Virus record (IMG/VR): IMGVR_UViG_3300027759_000148
Span: 1 to 44,901 of that record
Length of the DNA: 44,901 nt
DNA from: a virus
Reading direction: 5' to 3' (one strand)
Below the pieces are notes generated by a model. It was not told the origin of the DNA. It did no database searches and was given only the letters and a program-made list of their open reading frames with translations. Made by a program: the position numbers and the translations under genes. This document shows positions 8,393 to 16,342 of the stretch, in pieces. Numbering within the stretch: the stretch's first letter is position 1; each line of letters opens with the position of its first letter.

Positions 8393-10456
8393 ATGGCAAC
8401 ATTCATAACATCCAAATCAGTTGGAGAAACAATCTACATTTCTGTTCATGCAACTGGATATTGGAAATATAATCACGATGGAAGTGATTCAAGTGTATTT
8501 GTAAGTGGGGAACAAACAATCTCAGTAACAAACGTAAACGGTGAATTCACAATTATATCATGTGATTCAGATGGTAATGTAAGTGGGAATATAACTTATT
8601 TGGATTTATATAATAACCAATTAACATCATTTGACGGAACTGGTTTAACAGGTTTAACTATTTTGGGTTTATCTACTAACCAATTAACATCATTTGACGG
8701 AACTGGTTTAACAGGTTTAACTTATTTGTATTTACAGAGTAACCAATTAACATCATTTGATGGAACTGGTTTATCTAGTTTAACTACTTTGGAATTAACT
8801 AGTAACCTCTTAACATCATTTGACGGAACTGGTTTATCTAGTTTAACTGAGTTGCATTTAAGTGGACCTAGAGGTGGTGGTGGGACACTAACCTCAGTTA
8901 GTAACCTTCCATCTAGTTTAACTAACTTGTATTTACAAACTAACCAATTAACATCATTTGACGGAACTGATTTATCTAGTTTAATTACTTTGAATTTAAA
9001 TAATAACCAATTAACATCATTTGACGGAACTGATTTATCTAGTTTAACTGGTTTGTATTTAACAGGTAACTTATTAACATCATTTGACGGAACTGGGTTA
9101 TCTAGTTTAACTGATTTACGTTTACAAGGTAACCAATTAACATCATTTGACGGAACTGGATTATCTAGTTTAACTAGTTTGGGTTTACAAATTAACCAAT
9201 TAACATCATTTGACGGAACTGGTTTATCTAGTTTAACTGATTTGGAGTTACAAAATAACCTCTTAACATCATTTGACGGAACTGGTTTATCTGGTTTAAC
9301 TTATTTGGGTTTAGGTAGTAATCAATTAACATCATTTGATGGAACTGGATTATCTAGTTTAACTAGTTTGAATTTAATGGGACTTAAAAGTGGTGGTACA
9401 TTAACTTCGGTTAGTAACTTACCATCAAGTTTAACTAATTTACTTTTAAATAGTAATCAATTAACTTCATTTGACGGAACTGGTTTATCTAGTTTAACTT
9501 ATTTGGGTTTAGATAATAACCAATTAACATCATTGGATGGGACCGGATTATCTGGTTTAATTGAGTTGTATTTACAATATAACCAATTAACATCATTTGA
9601 CGGAACTGGATTATTTAGTTTAACTACTTTGGTTTTAAATAGTAACCAATTAACATCATTTGACGGAACTGATTTATCTGATTTAACTGTTTTAAATTTA
9701 GATAGTAACCAATTAACATCATTTGACGGAACAGGTTTATCTAGTTTAACTGGGTTGAATTTACAGAGTAACCAATTAACATCATTTGATGGAACTGGTT
9801 TATCTAGTTTAACTAGTTTGAAGTTATATGGTAACCCACTTACAACATTTATTGGTGGGGACATGGGTCAAATGAGTGAGTTGAATTTAAATAATTTACA
9901 ATTAACATCATTTGATGGAACTGGATTATCTAGTTTAACTTCTTTGGAATTAAATAGTAACCAATTAACATCAATTGATGTGACTGGTTTATCAAGTTTA
10001 ACTTATTTGGTTTTAAATAATAACCAATTAACATCATTGGATGTGACTGGTTTATCTGGTTTAACTTCATTAAATTTAAGTGGTAACCAATTAACACCAT
10101 CTGTAAACAATCAAGTCTTACATCAACTTAATCAAAATGGAATAATTGAAGGTAGTTTTCAATCTAGTGGTGGAAGAACATCAGCAAGTAACGCTGATTA
10201 TGATAACCTAGTAAGTTTAGGTTGGTATTTTGAAGGTTTAGATTTAATCATTGTTGGAAGTGGTAAACTAAGAGTAAAAGGAGTTAATAGTGGTGGAACT
10301 CCTCCACCCCCAACACCACAACCATGGGATGGCGGAACGATTTATAACATTGGTGCTGTCGTAACCCTTTCCAGACAAACTTGGAATTGTATCCAATATG
10401 CTCCAGCTGGTTACGGTCCATTTGGTGGATATATTGATGTTTATTGGACTTTATAA
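8393..10456 (+). CDS. Large LRR adhesin with near-identical 21-residue repeats and possible carbohydrate-binding tail
   Basis: A 687-aa protein. Residues 1-70 form an N-terminal domain. From about residue 72 to 565 there are about 22 leucine-rich repeats of 21 residues with consensus NQLTSFDGTGLSSLTxLxLxS, many nearly identical, broken twice by a variant unit (TLTSVSNLPSSLTNLYL type). The cap ends RTSASNADYDNLVSLGW as in the upstream LRR protein. After it come KLRVKGVNSGG, a PPPPTPQP linker and about 45 residues with WDGGTIYNIGAVV, QTWNC and a final YW, which resembles the small aromatic carbohydrate-binding modules of family 5/12. It is probably a receptor-binding protein that binds a cell-surface protein or glycan. 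Confidence 0.7.
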   Translation: MATFITSKSVGETIYISVHATGYWKYNHDGSDSSVFVSGEQTISVTNVNGEFTIISCDSDGNVSGNITYLDLYNNQLTSFDGTGLTGLTILGLSTNQLTSFDGTGLTGLTYLYLQSNQLTSFDGTGLSSLTTLELTSNLLTSFDGTGLSSLTELHLSGPRGGGGTLTSVSNLPSSLTNLYLQTNQLTSFDGTDLSSLITLNLNNNQLTSFDGTDLSSLTGLYLTGNLLTSFDGTGLSSLTDLRLQGNQLTSFDGTGLSSLTSLGLQINQLTSFDGTGLSSLTDLELQNNLLTSFDGTGLSGLTYLGLGSNQLTSFDGTGLSSLTSLNLMGLKSGGTLTSVSNLPSSLTNLLLNSNQLTSFDGTGLSSLTYLGLDNNQLTSLDGTGLSGLIELYLQYNQLTSFDGTGLFSLTTLVLNSNQLTSFDGTDLSDLTVLNLDSNQLTSFDGTGLSSLTGLNLQSNQLTSFDGTGLSSLTSLKLYGNPLTTFIGGDMGQMSELNLNNLQLTSFDGTGLSSLTSLELNSNQLTSIDVTGLSSLTYLVLNNNQLTSLDVTGLSGLTSLNLSGNQLTPSVNNQVLHQLNQNGIIEGSFQSSGGRTSASNADYDNLVSLGWYFEGLDLIIVGSGKLRVKGVNSGGTPPPPTPQPWDGGTIYNIGAVVTLSRQTWNCIQYAPAGYGPFGGYIDVYWTL
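8613..10095 (+). repeat. 63-nt tandem LRR-encoding repeat array
   Basis: About 22 copies of a 63-nt unit encoding NQLTSFDGTGLSSLTxLxLxS. The core encoding LTSFDGTGL is almost invariant at the DNA level, while the x positions that would face the solvent on the LRR concave surface vary. Confidence 0.85.
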
Positions 10457-10477
10457 TTAATATTAACACAACAAAAG

Positions 10478-10503
10478 AAGGGACTCAATCGAGTCCCTTT
10501 TTT
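10478..10503 (+). terminator. Intrinsic terminator after second LRR gene
   Basis: The stem GGGACTC/GAGTCCC with an AATC loop is followed by six T, a textbook rho-independent terminator. The plus-strand LRR gene converges here with the minus-strand glycosyltransferase; flanking AA/TT pairs make it usable in both directions. Confidence 0.85.
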
Positions 10504-10521
10504 ATATCATAGAAATGATAT

Positions 10522-11721
10522 TTATTTTAAGTTTTTATACAAATTTGTTTTCGGATTATATTCCAAACCATCATTACCCCCATTAAACAAGTTATAAATT
10601 AATTTATCATATGTTTTAACCAATTTCATATTATCCGCATGATATCTCATCAATACCTTATCGTTACGTTCATTATAGGAATCAATATTTTTATCATGCT
10701 CAGTTAATATATAATCCAATTGTTTAGCACCATCAACGGTATCTGAACCTTCATAATAATAACCCAAATCTTTACACATCGGAGCGTTATGTAATACAGG
10801 ATATCCCATATACGCAGCATCCAAATAAATGTAATTTAATGGATTTAATATTTGATGACAGATTAATACGTCAATATGTTGGGTTAATATAAATGCTGTT
10901 TGGTATCTACTTTCAGATGTTATTTTATTGTCTTTAAATAAATCAAAAGTCCTAATCATACCCATGAACTCCTTGTGTTTGGCAACTTTCTCGGAATTGG
11001 TCAACATTAACTTATCTATATGTTCTTTACCAATCTCACCTCGATAAGACTCTTCGGAAATCATTGCTGGTATAAGACAAAATTTAACCATGTTAAGGTT
11101 CGGTTCCATCACACCCAATCGTTTCTTTTCTTTACCGATGTTGTATCGATAATCTTTTTTAAATGAACCCTTTTTAAATCCTTTTTCAATATCAACAAGA
11201 GCCTCTAGTAGATATTGGTGATGCCATATGAAAGGAACGATAAACGCTTTAGACCGATATAGGGTATGATAATAACCACAATTAGTTTCATGTTGTTGAG
11301 GTATATACCATATTTCATCATATGCTTCATCGAATTGATATGCTTTATTCTCATCTTCTTTAAATAGAATGTTCTCAGCACTTAGAATATAATTGTTACC
11401 GCATTTGTATGCAATTATTTTTTTATTCGGTTTTGATTTAAACTTCTCAATTTCAGATTTATTAATCTGAGCTCCCATAACGATTAACAAATCCATGTCT
11501 TCGTAGTGATCCCTAAAGTTACAAATGTTAACATCGGTTAAATAACTTGGTTTAGTCGACCAATCAACATCGATTGTGTTTAATAAAGTTATTTCATATT
11601 TCTCATTCGAGTTTTTTAACAACTTAGTTAACATCAATATGTTTTGTTTAATTCCGTTTGTCCAAATCGACTCTTTATTATCTTTTAGACCGAGTGTAAT
11701 TCCAATTTTTAAATTTTTCAT
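10522..11721 (-). CDS. Glycosyltransferase-like protein, DUF2827 family
   Basis: A 399-aa protein. The start (KIGITLGLKDNKESIWTNGI near residues 5-24) and the later pattern with QHIDVLICHQILNPLNYIYLDAAYMGYPVLHNAP (about residues 282-315) match my recollection of DUF2827, a GT-B-fold family found near sugar-modification genes. In GT-B enzymes the C-terminal half binds the nucleotide sugar, and the D-A-A-Y-x-G-Y-P-V-L-H segment fits that place. The start codon overlaps the stop of the upstream J-domain gene by 4 nt, so both are translated from one message. A role could be glycosylating virion proteins or modifying host surface or phage DNA; the Thr/Pro-rich linkers of several virion proteins are possible acceptors. 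The substrate is not known. Confidence 0.7.
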   Translation of the reverse strand: MKNLKIGITLGLKDNKESIWTNGIKQNILMLTKLLKNSNEKYEITLLNTIDVDWSTKPSYLTDVNICNFRDHYEDMDLLIVMGAQINKSEIEKFKSKPNKKIIAYKCGNNYILSAENILFKEDENKAYQFDEAYDEIWYIPQQHETNCGYYHTLYRSKAFIVPFIWHHQYLLEALVDIEKGFKKGSFKKDYRYNIGKEKKRLGVMEPNLNMVKFCLIPAMISEESYRGEIGKEHIDKLMLTNSEKVAKHKEFMGMIRTFDLFKDNKITSESRYQTAFILTQHIDVLICHQILNPLNYIYLDAAYMGYPVLHNAPMCKDLGYYYEGSDTVDGAKQLDYILTEHDKNIDSYNERNDKVLMRYHADNMKLVKTYDKLIYNLFNGGNDGLEYNPKTNLYKNLK

Positions 11722-12293
11722 TTTGTTATATTTACGTGTTTGTTTATAAATTTTAATACTACTTCATCTTTTATTTCTTGCGTCGGAGCATGTACCCACA
11801 ACCATAAAAATGATGTCTCTAAGTCCGACATCTCTTTTCGTTTTAATAAAATAACCTCCATTATGTTTTCCACATCTTCACCTTCCAATTCGACATCGAT
11901 ATTTAACTCAACACATATCATATATAACTCAAGTAGGTTGTTATCTGCATATGATTCCTTGGCTTTAATATATGTATCTAACATTTCTTCAGAATCTATT
12001 TTATCAGGATGCGTAACTTTTACGATGTCCCTATAGATTTTTTTCATCTTACGTTTGGTGTGATCATTGACGTTTTTAATTTTGGGTTCCTTTTCTACCT
12101 TATCTTTAGGTTCGGTAGGTATTTCAGGTTCAGGTGACGACACACCCAACTCTTTTTTCTTATCCTCTATCGATTTTAAAAACTCGCTACGGTTATCTCC
12201 AATTACTTCCCTTTTATATTCGTCATCAATCAACAAGAAATTATATTCCTGTAGTAGTTTTTTAATCTCTAATTTTTTTATTTTATCACTCAT
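11718..12293 (-). CDS. J-domain (DnaJ-like) protein
   Basis: A 191-aa protein. Residues about 78-115 read as a J-domain with KMKKIYRDIVKVTHPDKI: helix II followed by the invariant HPD at 95-97, then the helix III start. J-domains stimulate the ATPase of DnaK/Hsp70. The N-terminal 75 residues are charged with a Pro/Glu/Lys linker; the C-terminal 75 residues are helical and acidic. Neither the Gly/Phe nor the zinc region of full DnaJ is present, so it is a J-protein that would recruit host DnaK to a specific client. It overlaps the glycosyltransferase by 4 nt and has a promoter-like motif 37 nt upstream. Confidence 0.7.
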   Translation of the reverse strand: MSDKIKKLEIKKLLQEYNFLLIDDEYKREVIGDNRSEFLKSIEDKKKELGVSSPEPEIPTEPKDKVEKEPKIKNVNDHTKRKMKKIYRDIVKVTHPDKIDSEEMLDTYIKAKESYADNNLLELYMICVELNIDVELEGEDVENIMEVILLKRKEMSDLETSFLWLWVHAPTQEIKDEVVLKFINKHVNITK

Positions 12294-12330
12294 CCACCAA
12301 TGGTGTTTTTAAATTTATCGTCCTGATACT

Positions 12331-12337
12331 ATAAATA
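12331..12337 (-). promoter_or_regulatory. TATTTAT promoter-like motif, J-domain/GT operon
   Basis: Minus-strand AATATTTATAG lies 37 nt before the J-domain ATG and is divergent from the motif at 12353-12359, forming a compact bidirectional promoter region. Confidence 0.5.
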
Positions 12338-12352
12338 TTAGAGATAGCCGGA

Positions 12353-12359
12353 TATTTAT
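12353..12359 (+). promoter_or_regulatory. TATTTAT promoter-like motif, membrane-protein pair
   Basis: GATATTTATAGTAAAAA lies 14 nt before the ATG at 12374. Confidence 0.5.
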
Positions 12360-12373
12360 AGTAAAAAGGTGTT

Positions 12374-12565
12374 ATGAAAATATTATTACATATATTCCAT
12401 TTGGTTCCGATTATCGGGCTTGGAATTTTAGGGTTTCTTTATCCAGGGTGGTATCAAGATGGTTACTTAGATGATTTATACCCTAGAATTGGGGCGTTCG
12501 TAGCTATTTACGGTGGGTTTATCGGATCATTAATATGGTATATACAAAATTTCAAGAACTTATGA
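12374..12565 (+). CDS. Small two-TM membrane protein (unrecognised)
   Basis: A 63-aa protein with two hydrophobic segments: residues about 5-24 (IFHLVPIIGLGILGFLYPGW) and about 40-57 (IGAFVAIYGGFIGSLIWY), joined by a polar loop containing DGYLDDLYP. No catalytic residues are seen. Its TGA stop overlaps the ATG of the next membrane gene (ATGA), which suggests translational coupling and a joint function in the host inner membrane. A holin is possible from size and topology but nothing specific supports it. Confidence 0.55.
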   Translation: MKILLHIFHLVPIIGLGILGFLYPGWYQDGYLDDLYPRIGAFVAIYGGFIGSLIWYIQNFKNL

Positions 12566-12948
12566 TGGTACTTATTGGATTGTTTTGTTTCATATTGGCT
12601 GGCATTTTTGAAGGGATAATGGATACATTACAATTTCACTTTTCGGGTTCACCATTTTTTAATTTTAAAAATAAACTTTTTTGGAATCCAGAGATTTCTT
12701 GGAAAAATAAATATAAAGATGGCGATCCAATGGGTGGACCTAAATTCCCGTTCTCAACGAATCTATTAGTGGGGCTTACCGATGGATGGCATCTATTTAA
12801 ATTGTTAAGGACATTTTTTATCTTCGCTGGTGTATTTTTCATTTTTATCCCCTGCCAAACAACAATGATATGTTTAATGTATGTATTTATATCAAGAATA
12901 GTATACGGAGTGGCATTTAGTTTATCTTACGATTATTTATTTAAATAA
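12562..12948 (+). CDS. Integral membrane protein, Bacteroidota-type
   Basis: A 128-aa protein starting at the ATG that overlaps the preceding stop (ATGA); an upstream in-frame start at 12535 would lie inside the previous gene. There is a hydrophobic segment at residues about 3-20, a central soluble part with NPEISWKNKYKDGDP and FSTNLLVGLTDGWHLFK, and further TM segments at about 83-122. The W-K-x-K-(Y/W)-K-x-G-D-P ... T-D-G/A-W-H-L-F pattern is one I associate with uncharacterised membrane proteins of Bacteroidota, which suggests acquisition from the host. Function is unknown. Confidence 0.55.
   Translation: MMVLIGLFCFILAGIFEGIMDTLQFHFSGSPFFNFKNKLFWNPEISWKNKYKDGDPMGGPKFPFSTNLLVGLTDGWHLFKLLRTFFIFAGVFFIFIPCQTTMICLMYVFISRIVYGVAFSLSYDYLFK
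12934..12940 (+). promoter_or_regulatory. TATTTAT motif upstream of pseudogene
   Basis: TATTTAT within the last codons of the membrane-protein gene lies 12 nt before the ATG of the decayed 419-type gene, the same kind of spacing as at the intact copy (15 nt). Confidence 0.35.
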
Positions 12949-12952
12949 CATT

Positions 12953-13236
12953 ATGGAATTTTTTATAGGAAAGGACTCATCATTACCCATTTTAAAAATG
13001 GATGTTGTTAAAGACGGTAGAACTGACTCGTCAAAAAACTTCTATGACAGTATGGTGAATTCAAAAGTTAGGTTTTCAATGAAAAACTTTATATAAATGT
13101 ACAAGAAAGTTTCATTGCGGACGATCTTCCGTATGAATCTTGTTATGTTGTTGTTGATAAAGTTATGAAATATGAATTTGGTATTGGTTGGAGTGATATT
13201 ACCGATAGTTATAACACTGGATTACCAATTGACTAA
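12953..13236 (+). pseudogene. Internally deleted, frameshifted copy of the 419-1705 gene N-terminal domain
   Basis: ATG at 12953 opens a 47-codon frame that starts MEFFIGKDSSLPILKMDVVKDGRT, clearly related to the start of the 419 gene (MEWYIKKNATLPVLKMQVVKDGRS). At 13081 the sequence jumps to the part matching 743-815 of the intact gene, but in another frame: from 13081 on, frame +2 encodes EKLYINVQESFIADDLPYES followed by CYVVV and a different 26-residue tail, ending at TAA 13234-13236. About 200 bp of the domain are missing and the junction shifts the frame, giving a premature TAA at 13094-13096. The matching 3' stretch is close to 88% identical in DNA by eye. Confidence 0.8.
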
Positions 13237-13264
13237 TTAAAAAAAATAACAAATCAGTTGATAA

Positions 13265-13279
13265 GAGTAATTTTTACTC
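13265..13279 (+). terminator. AT-rich hairpin upstream of DNA polymerase
   Basis: The stem GAGTAA/TTACTC with a TTT loop is followed by CTATATTTATTTT. It may end upstream transcription; it is weak because the stem is only 6 bp. Confidence 0.35.
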
Positions 13280-13282
13280 CTA

Positions 13283-13289
13283 TATTTAT
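13283..13289 (+). promoter_or_regulatory. TATTTAT motif upstream of DNA polymerase
   Basis: TATATTTATTTTAC lies 60 nt before the GTG start of the polymerase, farther than at other genes. This would leave a leader holding the hairpin at 13304-13321. Confidence 0.35.
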
Positions 13290-13303
13290 TTTACGAAGGT
13301 AAA

Positions 13304-13321
13304 TGCCGACCTAATTCGGCA
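13304..13321 (+). promoter_or_regulatory. Leader hairpin upstream of DNA polymerase start
   Basis: The perfect 6-bp stem TGCCGA/TCGGCA with the 6-nt loop CCTAAT ends 28 nt before the GTG start. T4 and RB69 DNA polymerases repress their own translation by binding a leader hairpin. The position here differs somewhat and the loop is not the T4 one, so the operator role is an inference. Confidence 0.35.
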
Positions 13322-13349
13322 GCTAATAAACCAACTAAAATAATTTATA

Positions 13350-16133
13350 GTGATAACACAAGAAGAAATTAAAAGTTTCCTAGAAGGGAACGATCCAGAG
13401 GAACATATTGTTTCCGTAGAGTTTGATTACGTATCGGACCACATTTTCAAAATTAAAGAAGTACCTGGTAAAGGTAAAATTATACAACAAGATTCACTAA
13501 TAGCGTTTGCTTGGGTTGGTGATCTACGTGGTCTTAACTTTTACGAAGGGTCCAAAGCATTGCAAAAACAGGCTATGGGCAAATACGGCATCCTCATAGA
13601 AAAACTCCGAACAGATGGTAATGAACGATTAGAAGAAGGATTAACTTTTATAGTTAAATCCATTAAGGGGTATCGATCATTAACTCAATTTTTCCGTGAT
13701 GGTGGAATTGACCCCTGGGGTGAAAAGGCAAAAGATAAAATCTTGATGGTCTCTCCTGTAGAACAATACCTCATCTCAAAGGAGAAACGATTATTCAAAG
13801 GGTTTGATGAATACAATGACATTACTAGATTTGTATTTGACCTTGAGACGACCTCATTGGAACCAAAGGATGGTCGTATCTTTATGATTGGAATGAAAAC
13901 AAATAAAGGATTCCAAAAAGTTATTGAATGTTCAAACGAAGATGAAGAGCGTGCGGGACTTGTGGAATTCTTCAAAACAATAGATCAACTTAAACCATCA
14001 ATCATTGCGGGTTATAACTCAGCAAACTTTGACTGGTTTTGGATATTCGAAAGATGTAAGGCATTACATTTAGATATTAAGAAAATTGCAATCTCAATGA
14101 ACGCAAAGAAGACGATATCTCAAAAAGAATCAATGTTAAAATTAGCAAATGAGGTTGAGAGATTTAATCAGGTACAAATGTGGGGTTATAACGTAATTGA
14201 TATTATTCATTCAGTTCGTAGATCACAAGCAATCAACTCAAACATTAAAGAGGCCGGTTTGAAGTATATTACCAAGTTTATTGATGCCGAAGCAAAAGAT
14301 CGTATCTATATTGACCACACAAGTATTGGTTCAATGTATGCAGAAAAAGATGAGTATTGGTTAAATGTAGAAAATGGTAATTACAAAAAGGTTGGTATTG
14401 ACCCAAAGGTAGATGAGATATGCGTAAGACGGGGGGATATTTACCTTAAAACAACGGGGGACGACATAGTTGAGCGTTATCTTGATGATGACCTTGAGGA
14501 AACGTTGATTGTGGATGACGAGTTCAACCAAGCAACATTTCTATTGGCATCGTTGGTTCCAACAACATATGAGAGAGCATCCACAATTGGAACAGCGACT
14601 CTTTGGAAAATGGTAATGTTGGCATGGTCATATAAACATGGATTAGCAATACCACAGAAAAAAGAAAAAAGAAACTTTGTTGGTGGATTATCTAGATTAT
14701 TAAAAGTTGGGTATTCTAAGAACGTATTAAAGCTTGATTACTCCTCACTATACCCATCCATTCAGTTAGTTCACGACGTGTTCCCTGAATGTGATATAAC
14801 GGGAGCAATGAAGGGGTTATTAACCTATTTCCGTAACTCTCGTATTATGTATAAGAACTTGGCAGCAGAATATAAAACCATAGATAAGAAGAAATCAACA
14901 TCATACGATCGAAAACAATTGCCGATTAAGATTTTTATTAACGCATTCTTCGGATCATTATCCGCTCCACACGTATTTCCGTGGGGCGACATTGATAAGG
15001 GAGAACAAATAACAACAACGGGAAGACAATATTTAAGACAAATGGTTAAATTTTTTACAAAACGAGGTTATACCGCATCAGTGTTAGATACTGACGGTGT
15101 TAACTTTTCATTACCGGAAGGTGGTGTTGATGACCGTGTTTATATTGGTAAAGGAAATAACTCTTTAATTGTAAAAGGTAAAACATATATCGGTTATGAT
15201 GCTGATGTTGCAGAGTTTAACGATATTTTTATGAAGGGGGAGATGTTTTTAGATTGTGATGGGACTTGGGATTCTTGTATTAACTTGGCTCGTAAGAACT
15301 ATGCGACGATGGAACACAATGGTAAAGTCAAATTTACTGGTAATAGTATTAAGTCCAAAAAAATGCCAAAATACATTGAGAAGTTTTTGGATAAGGGTAT
15401 TAAACAATTACTTAGAGGTGAGGGAAAAGAATTTATTGATTGGTATTATGAATATATTCAAAAGATATTTGACCTAAGAGTTCCGTTGGCAGAGATTGCA
15501 TCAAAAGCAAGAGTTAAAATAAGTGTTGAGGATTACATTAAACGTAGTAAACAAACAACAAAGTCGGGTAGTTTAATGTCAAGACAGGCTCATATGGAAC
15601 TTATTATTAGAGATGGGATACAATCAAATCTTGGTGATACGATTCTTTATGTGAATAACGGAACAAAGGCATCTCACGGAGACGTTCAAAAAGTTAATGA
15701 AAAAATGACTAAGAAGGAAGTGGATTTATTTTTTGATATTAATGGTAGTAAACCTATTTTGGGGTCTCACGTCCAATTAAATTGTTATCGTATTGAGCCG
15801 TCCGATTTAGAAAATAACCCTGAGATGTTGGGAGAATATAACATACAAAGAGCCATTGCAACATTCAATAAACGAGTGGAACCATTGTTAATCGTATTTG
15901 ATAATGAGGTTAGAGATACGTTATTAGTTAAAAATCCGGAGGATAGAAGTTTTTATACTTCAGGACAATGTGTGTTAACAAATGGCAACCCATTCAATCC
16001 TGAAGACCAAGATGATTTGGTTGATCTATTAACCATAACCCCAGAAGAATTATCTTTTTGGGATAATGTTGGTATTAGTCCTGACCATATATATGACTTA
16101 GCAGAGCCTGGATGGGAAGAACATATTAACTAA
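13350..16133 (+). CDS. Family B DNA polymerase (T4 gp43-like) with 3'-5' exonuclease
   Basis: A 927-aa protein starting at GTG (T4 gp43 is 898 aa). The exonuclease domain is intact: Exo I FDLETT with D164 and E166, Exo II GYNSANFDWFW near 222-232, and an Exo III-like YLDDDLEET segment near 372. Polymerase motifs: motif A LDYSSLYPS with D463, motif B R521 to K527 and N531 (KIFINAFFGS), motif C LDTDG with D580 and D582. Thumb-like KSKKMPKYI follows near 669. All catalytic acids are present, so it should be an active proofreading replicase for the phage genome. It stands alone between a pseudogene and an RHH-HNH cassette. The GTG start and leader hairpin suggest controlled translation. Confidence 0.93.
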   Translation: MITQEEIKSFLEGNDPEEHIVSVEFDYVSDHIFKIKEVPGKGKIIQQDSLIAFAWVGDLRGLNFYEGSKALQKQAMGKYGILIEKLRTDGNERLEEGLTFIVKSIKGYRSLTQFFRDGGIDPWGEKAKDKILMVSPVEQYLISKEKRLFKGFDEYNDITRFVFDLETTSLEPKDGRIFMIGMKTNKGFQKVIECSNEDEERAGLVEFFKTIDQLKPSIIAGYNSANFDWFWIFERCKALHLDIKKIAISMNAKKTISQKESMLKLANEVERFNQVQMWGYNVIDIIHSVRRSQAINSNIKEAGLKYITKFIDAEAKDRIYIDHTSIGSMYAEKDEYWLNVENGNYKKVGIDPKVDEICVRRGDIYLKTTGDDIVERYLDDDLEETLIVDDEFNQATFLLASLVPTTYERASTIGTATLWKMVMLAWSYKHGLAIPQKKEKRNFVGGLSRLLKVGYSKNVLKLDYSSLYPSIQLVHDVFPECDITGAMKGLLTYFRNSRIMYKNLAAEYKTIDKKKSTSYDRKQLPIKIFINAFFGSLSAPHVFPWGDIDKGEQITTTGRQYLRQMVKFFTKRGYTASVLDTDGVNFSLPEGGVDDRVYIGKGNNSLIVKGKTYIGYDADVAEFNDIFMKGEMFLDCDGTWDSCINLARKNYATMEHNGKVKFTGNSIKSKKMPKYIEKFLDKGIKQLLRGEGKEFIDWYYEYIQKIFDLRVPLAEIASKARVKISVEDYIKRSKQTTKSGSLMSRQAHMELIIRDGIQSNLGDTILYVNNGTKASHGDVQKVNEKMTKKEVDLFFDINGSKPILGSHVQLNCYRIEPSDLENNPEMLGEYNIQRAIATFNKRVEPLLIVFDNEVRDTLLVKNPEDRSFYTSGQCVLTNGNPFNPEDQDDLVDLLTITPEELSFWDNVGISPDHIYDLAEPGWEEHIN

Positions 16134-16173
16134 AAATTAATAATAAAAGTTTGAATTTTACTAAAAACCAAAA

Positions 16174-16180
16174 TATTTAT
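16174..16180 (+). promoter_or_regulatory. TATTTAT promoter-like motif, RHH-HNH cassette 2
   Basis: AATATTTATATATAT lies 6 nt before the RHH ATG at 16187, nearly identical to the site of cassette 1 in sequence and spacing. Confidence 0.5.
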
Positions 16181-16186
16181 ATATAT

Positions 16187-16342
16187 ATGGGACGACCTAA
16201 AAAAGAAGAAAAGGATAAAAAAATTAAAGTTGGGATTTGTATGGATAGACAACTTTATAAAAAAGTTATGGAAAATGGTGGTAAAGTGTCCCAAATAATA
16301 GAAAGTATAGTTAGAGAATATTATGGATACAAAGATTTGTAG
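16187..16342 (+). CDS. Small ribbon-helix-helix protein, cassette 2
   Basis: A 51-aa protein, MGRPKKEEKDKKIKVGICMD onward. A TTG-initiated extension to 16151 is unlikely because it would start upstream of the promoter-like motif. It is a clear paralogue of the cassette 1 RHH protein: same length, MGR start, KIKVGI/VKFGIS strand with following D, and an EYY-KD ending. The fold is that of small CopG/Arc-type DNA-binding repressors. Its last 20 nt overlap the start of the HNH gene, as in cassette 1. It probably regulates the cassette or pairs with the nuclease; this is inference. Confidence 0.72.
   Translation: MGRPKKEEKDKKIKVGICMDRQLYKKVMENGGKVSQIIESIVREYYGYKDL

Noticed and set aside
9499-9864. 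Minus-strand repetitive frame (VPSNDVNWLL repeats)
   Set aside because: Exact shadow of the LRR-encoding DNA repeats on the other strand.
8613-10095. Possible CRISPR array because of regular repeats
   Set aside because: Repeats are contiguous, in frame, code for LRRs and have no spacers of unique sequence between them.
11740-12312. Plus-strand Ser-rich frames of 98 and 81 aa
   Set aside because: They lie opposite the J-domain gene, which has recognisable domain motifs and coupling to the next gene.
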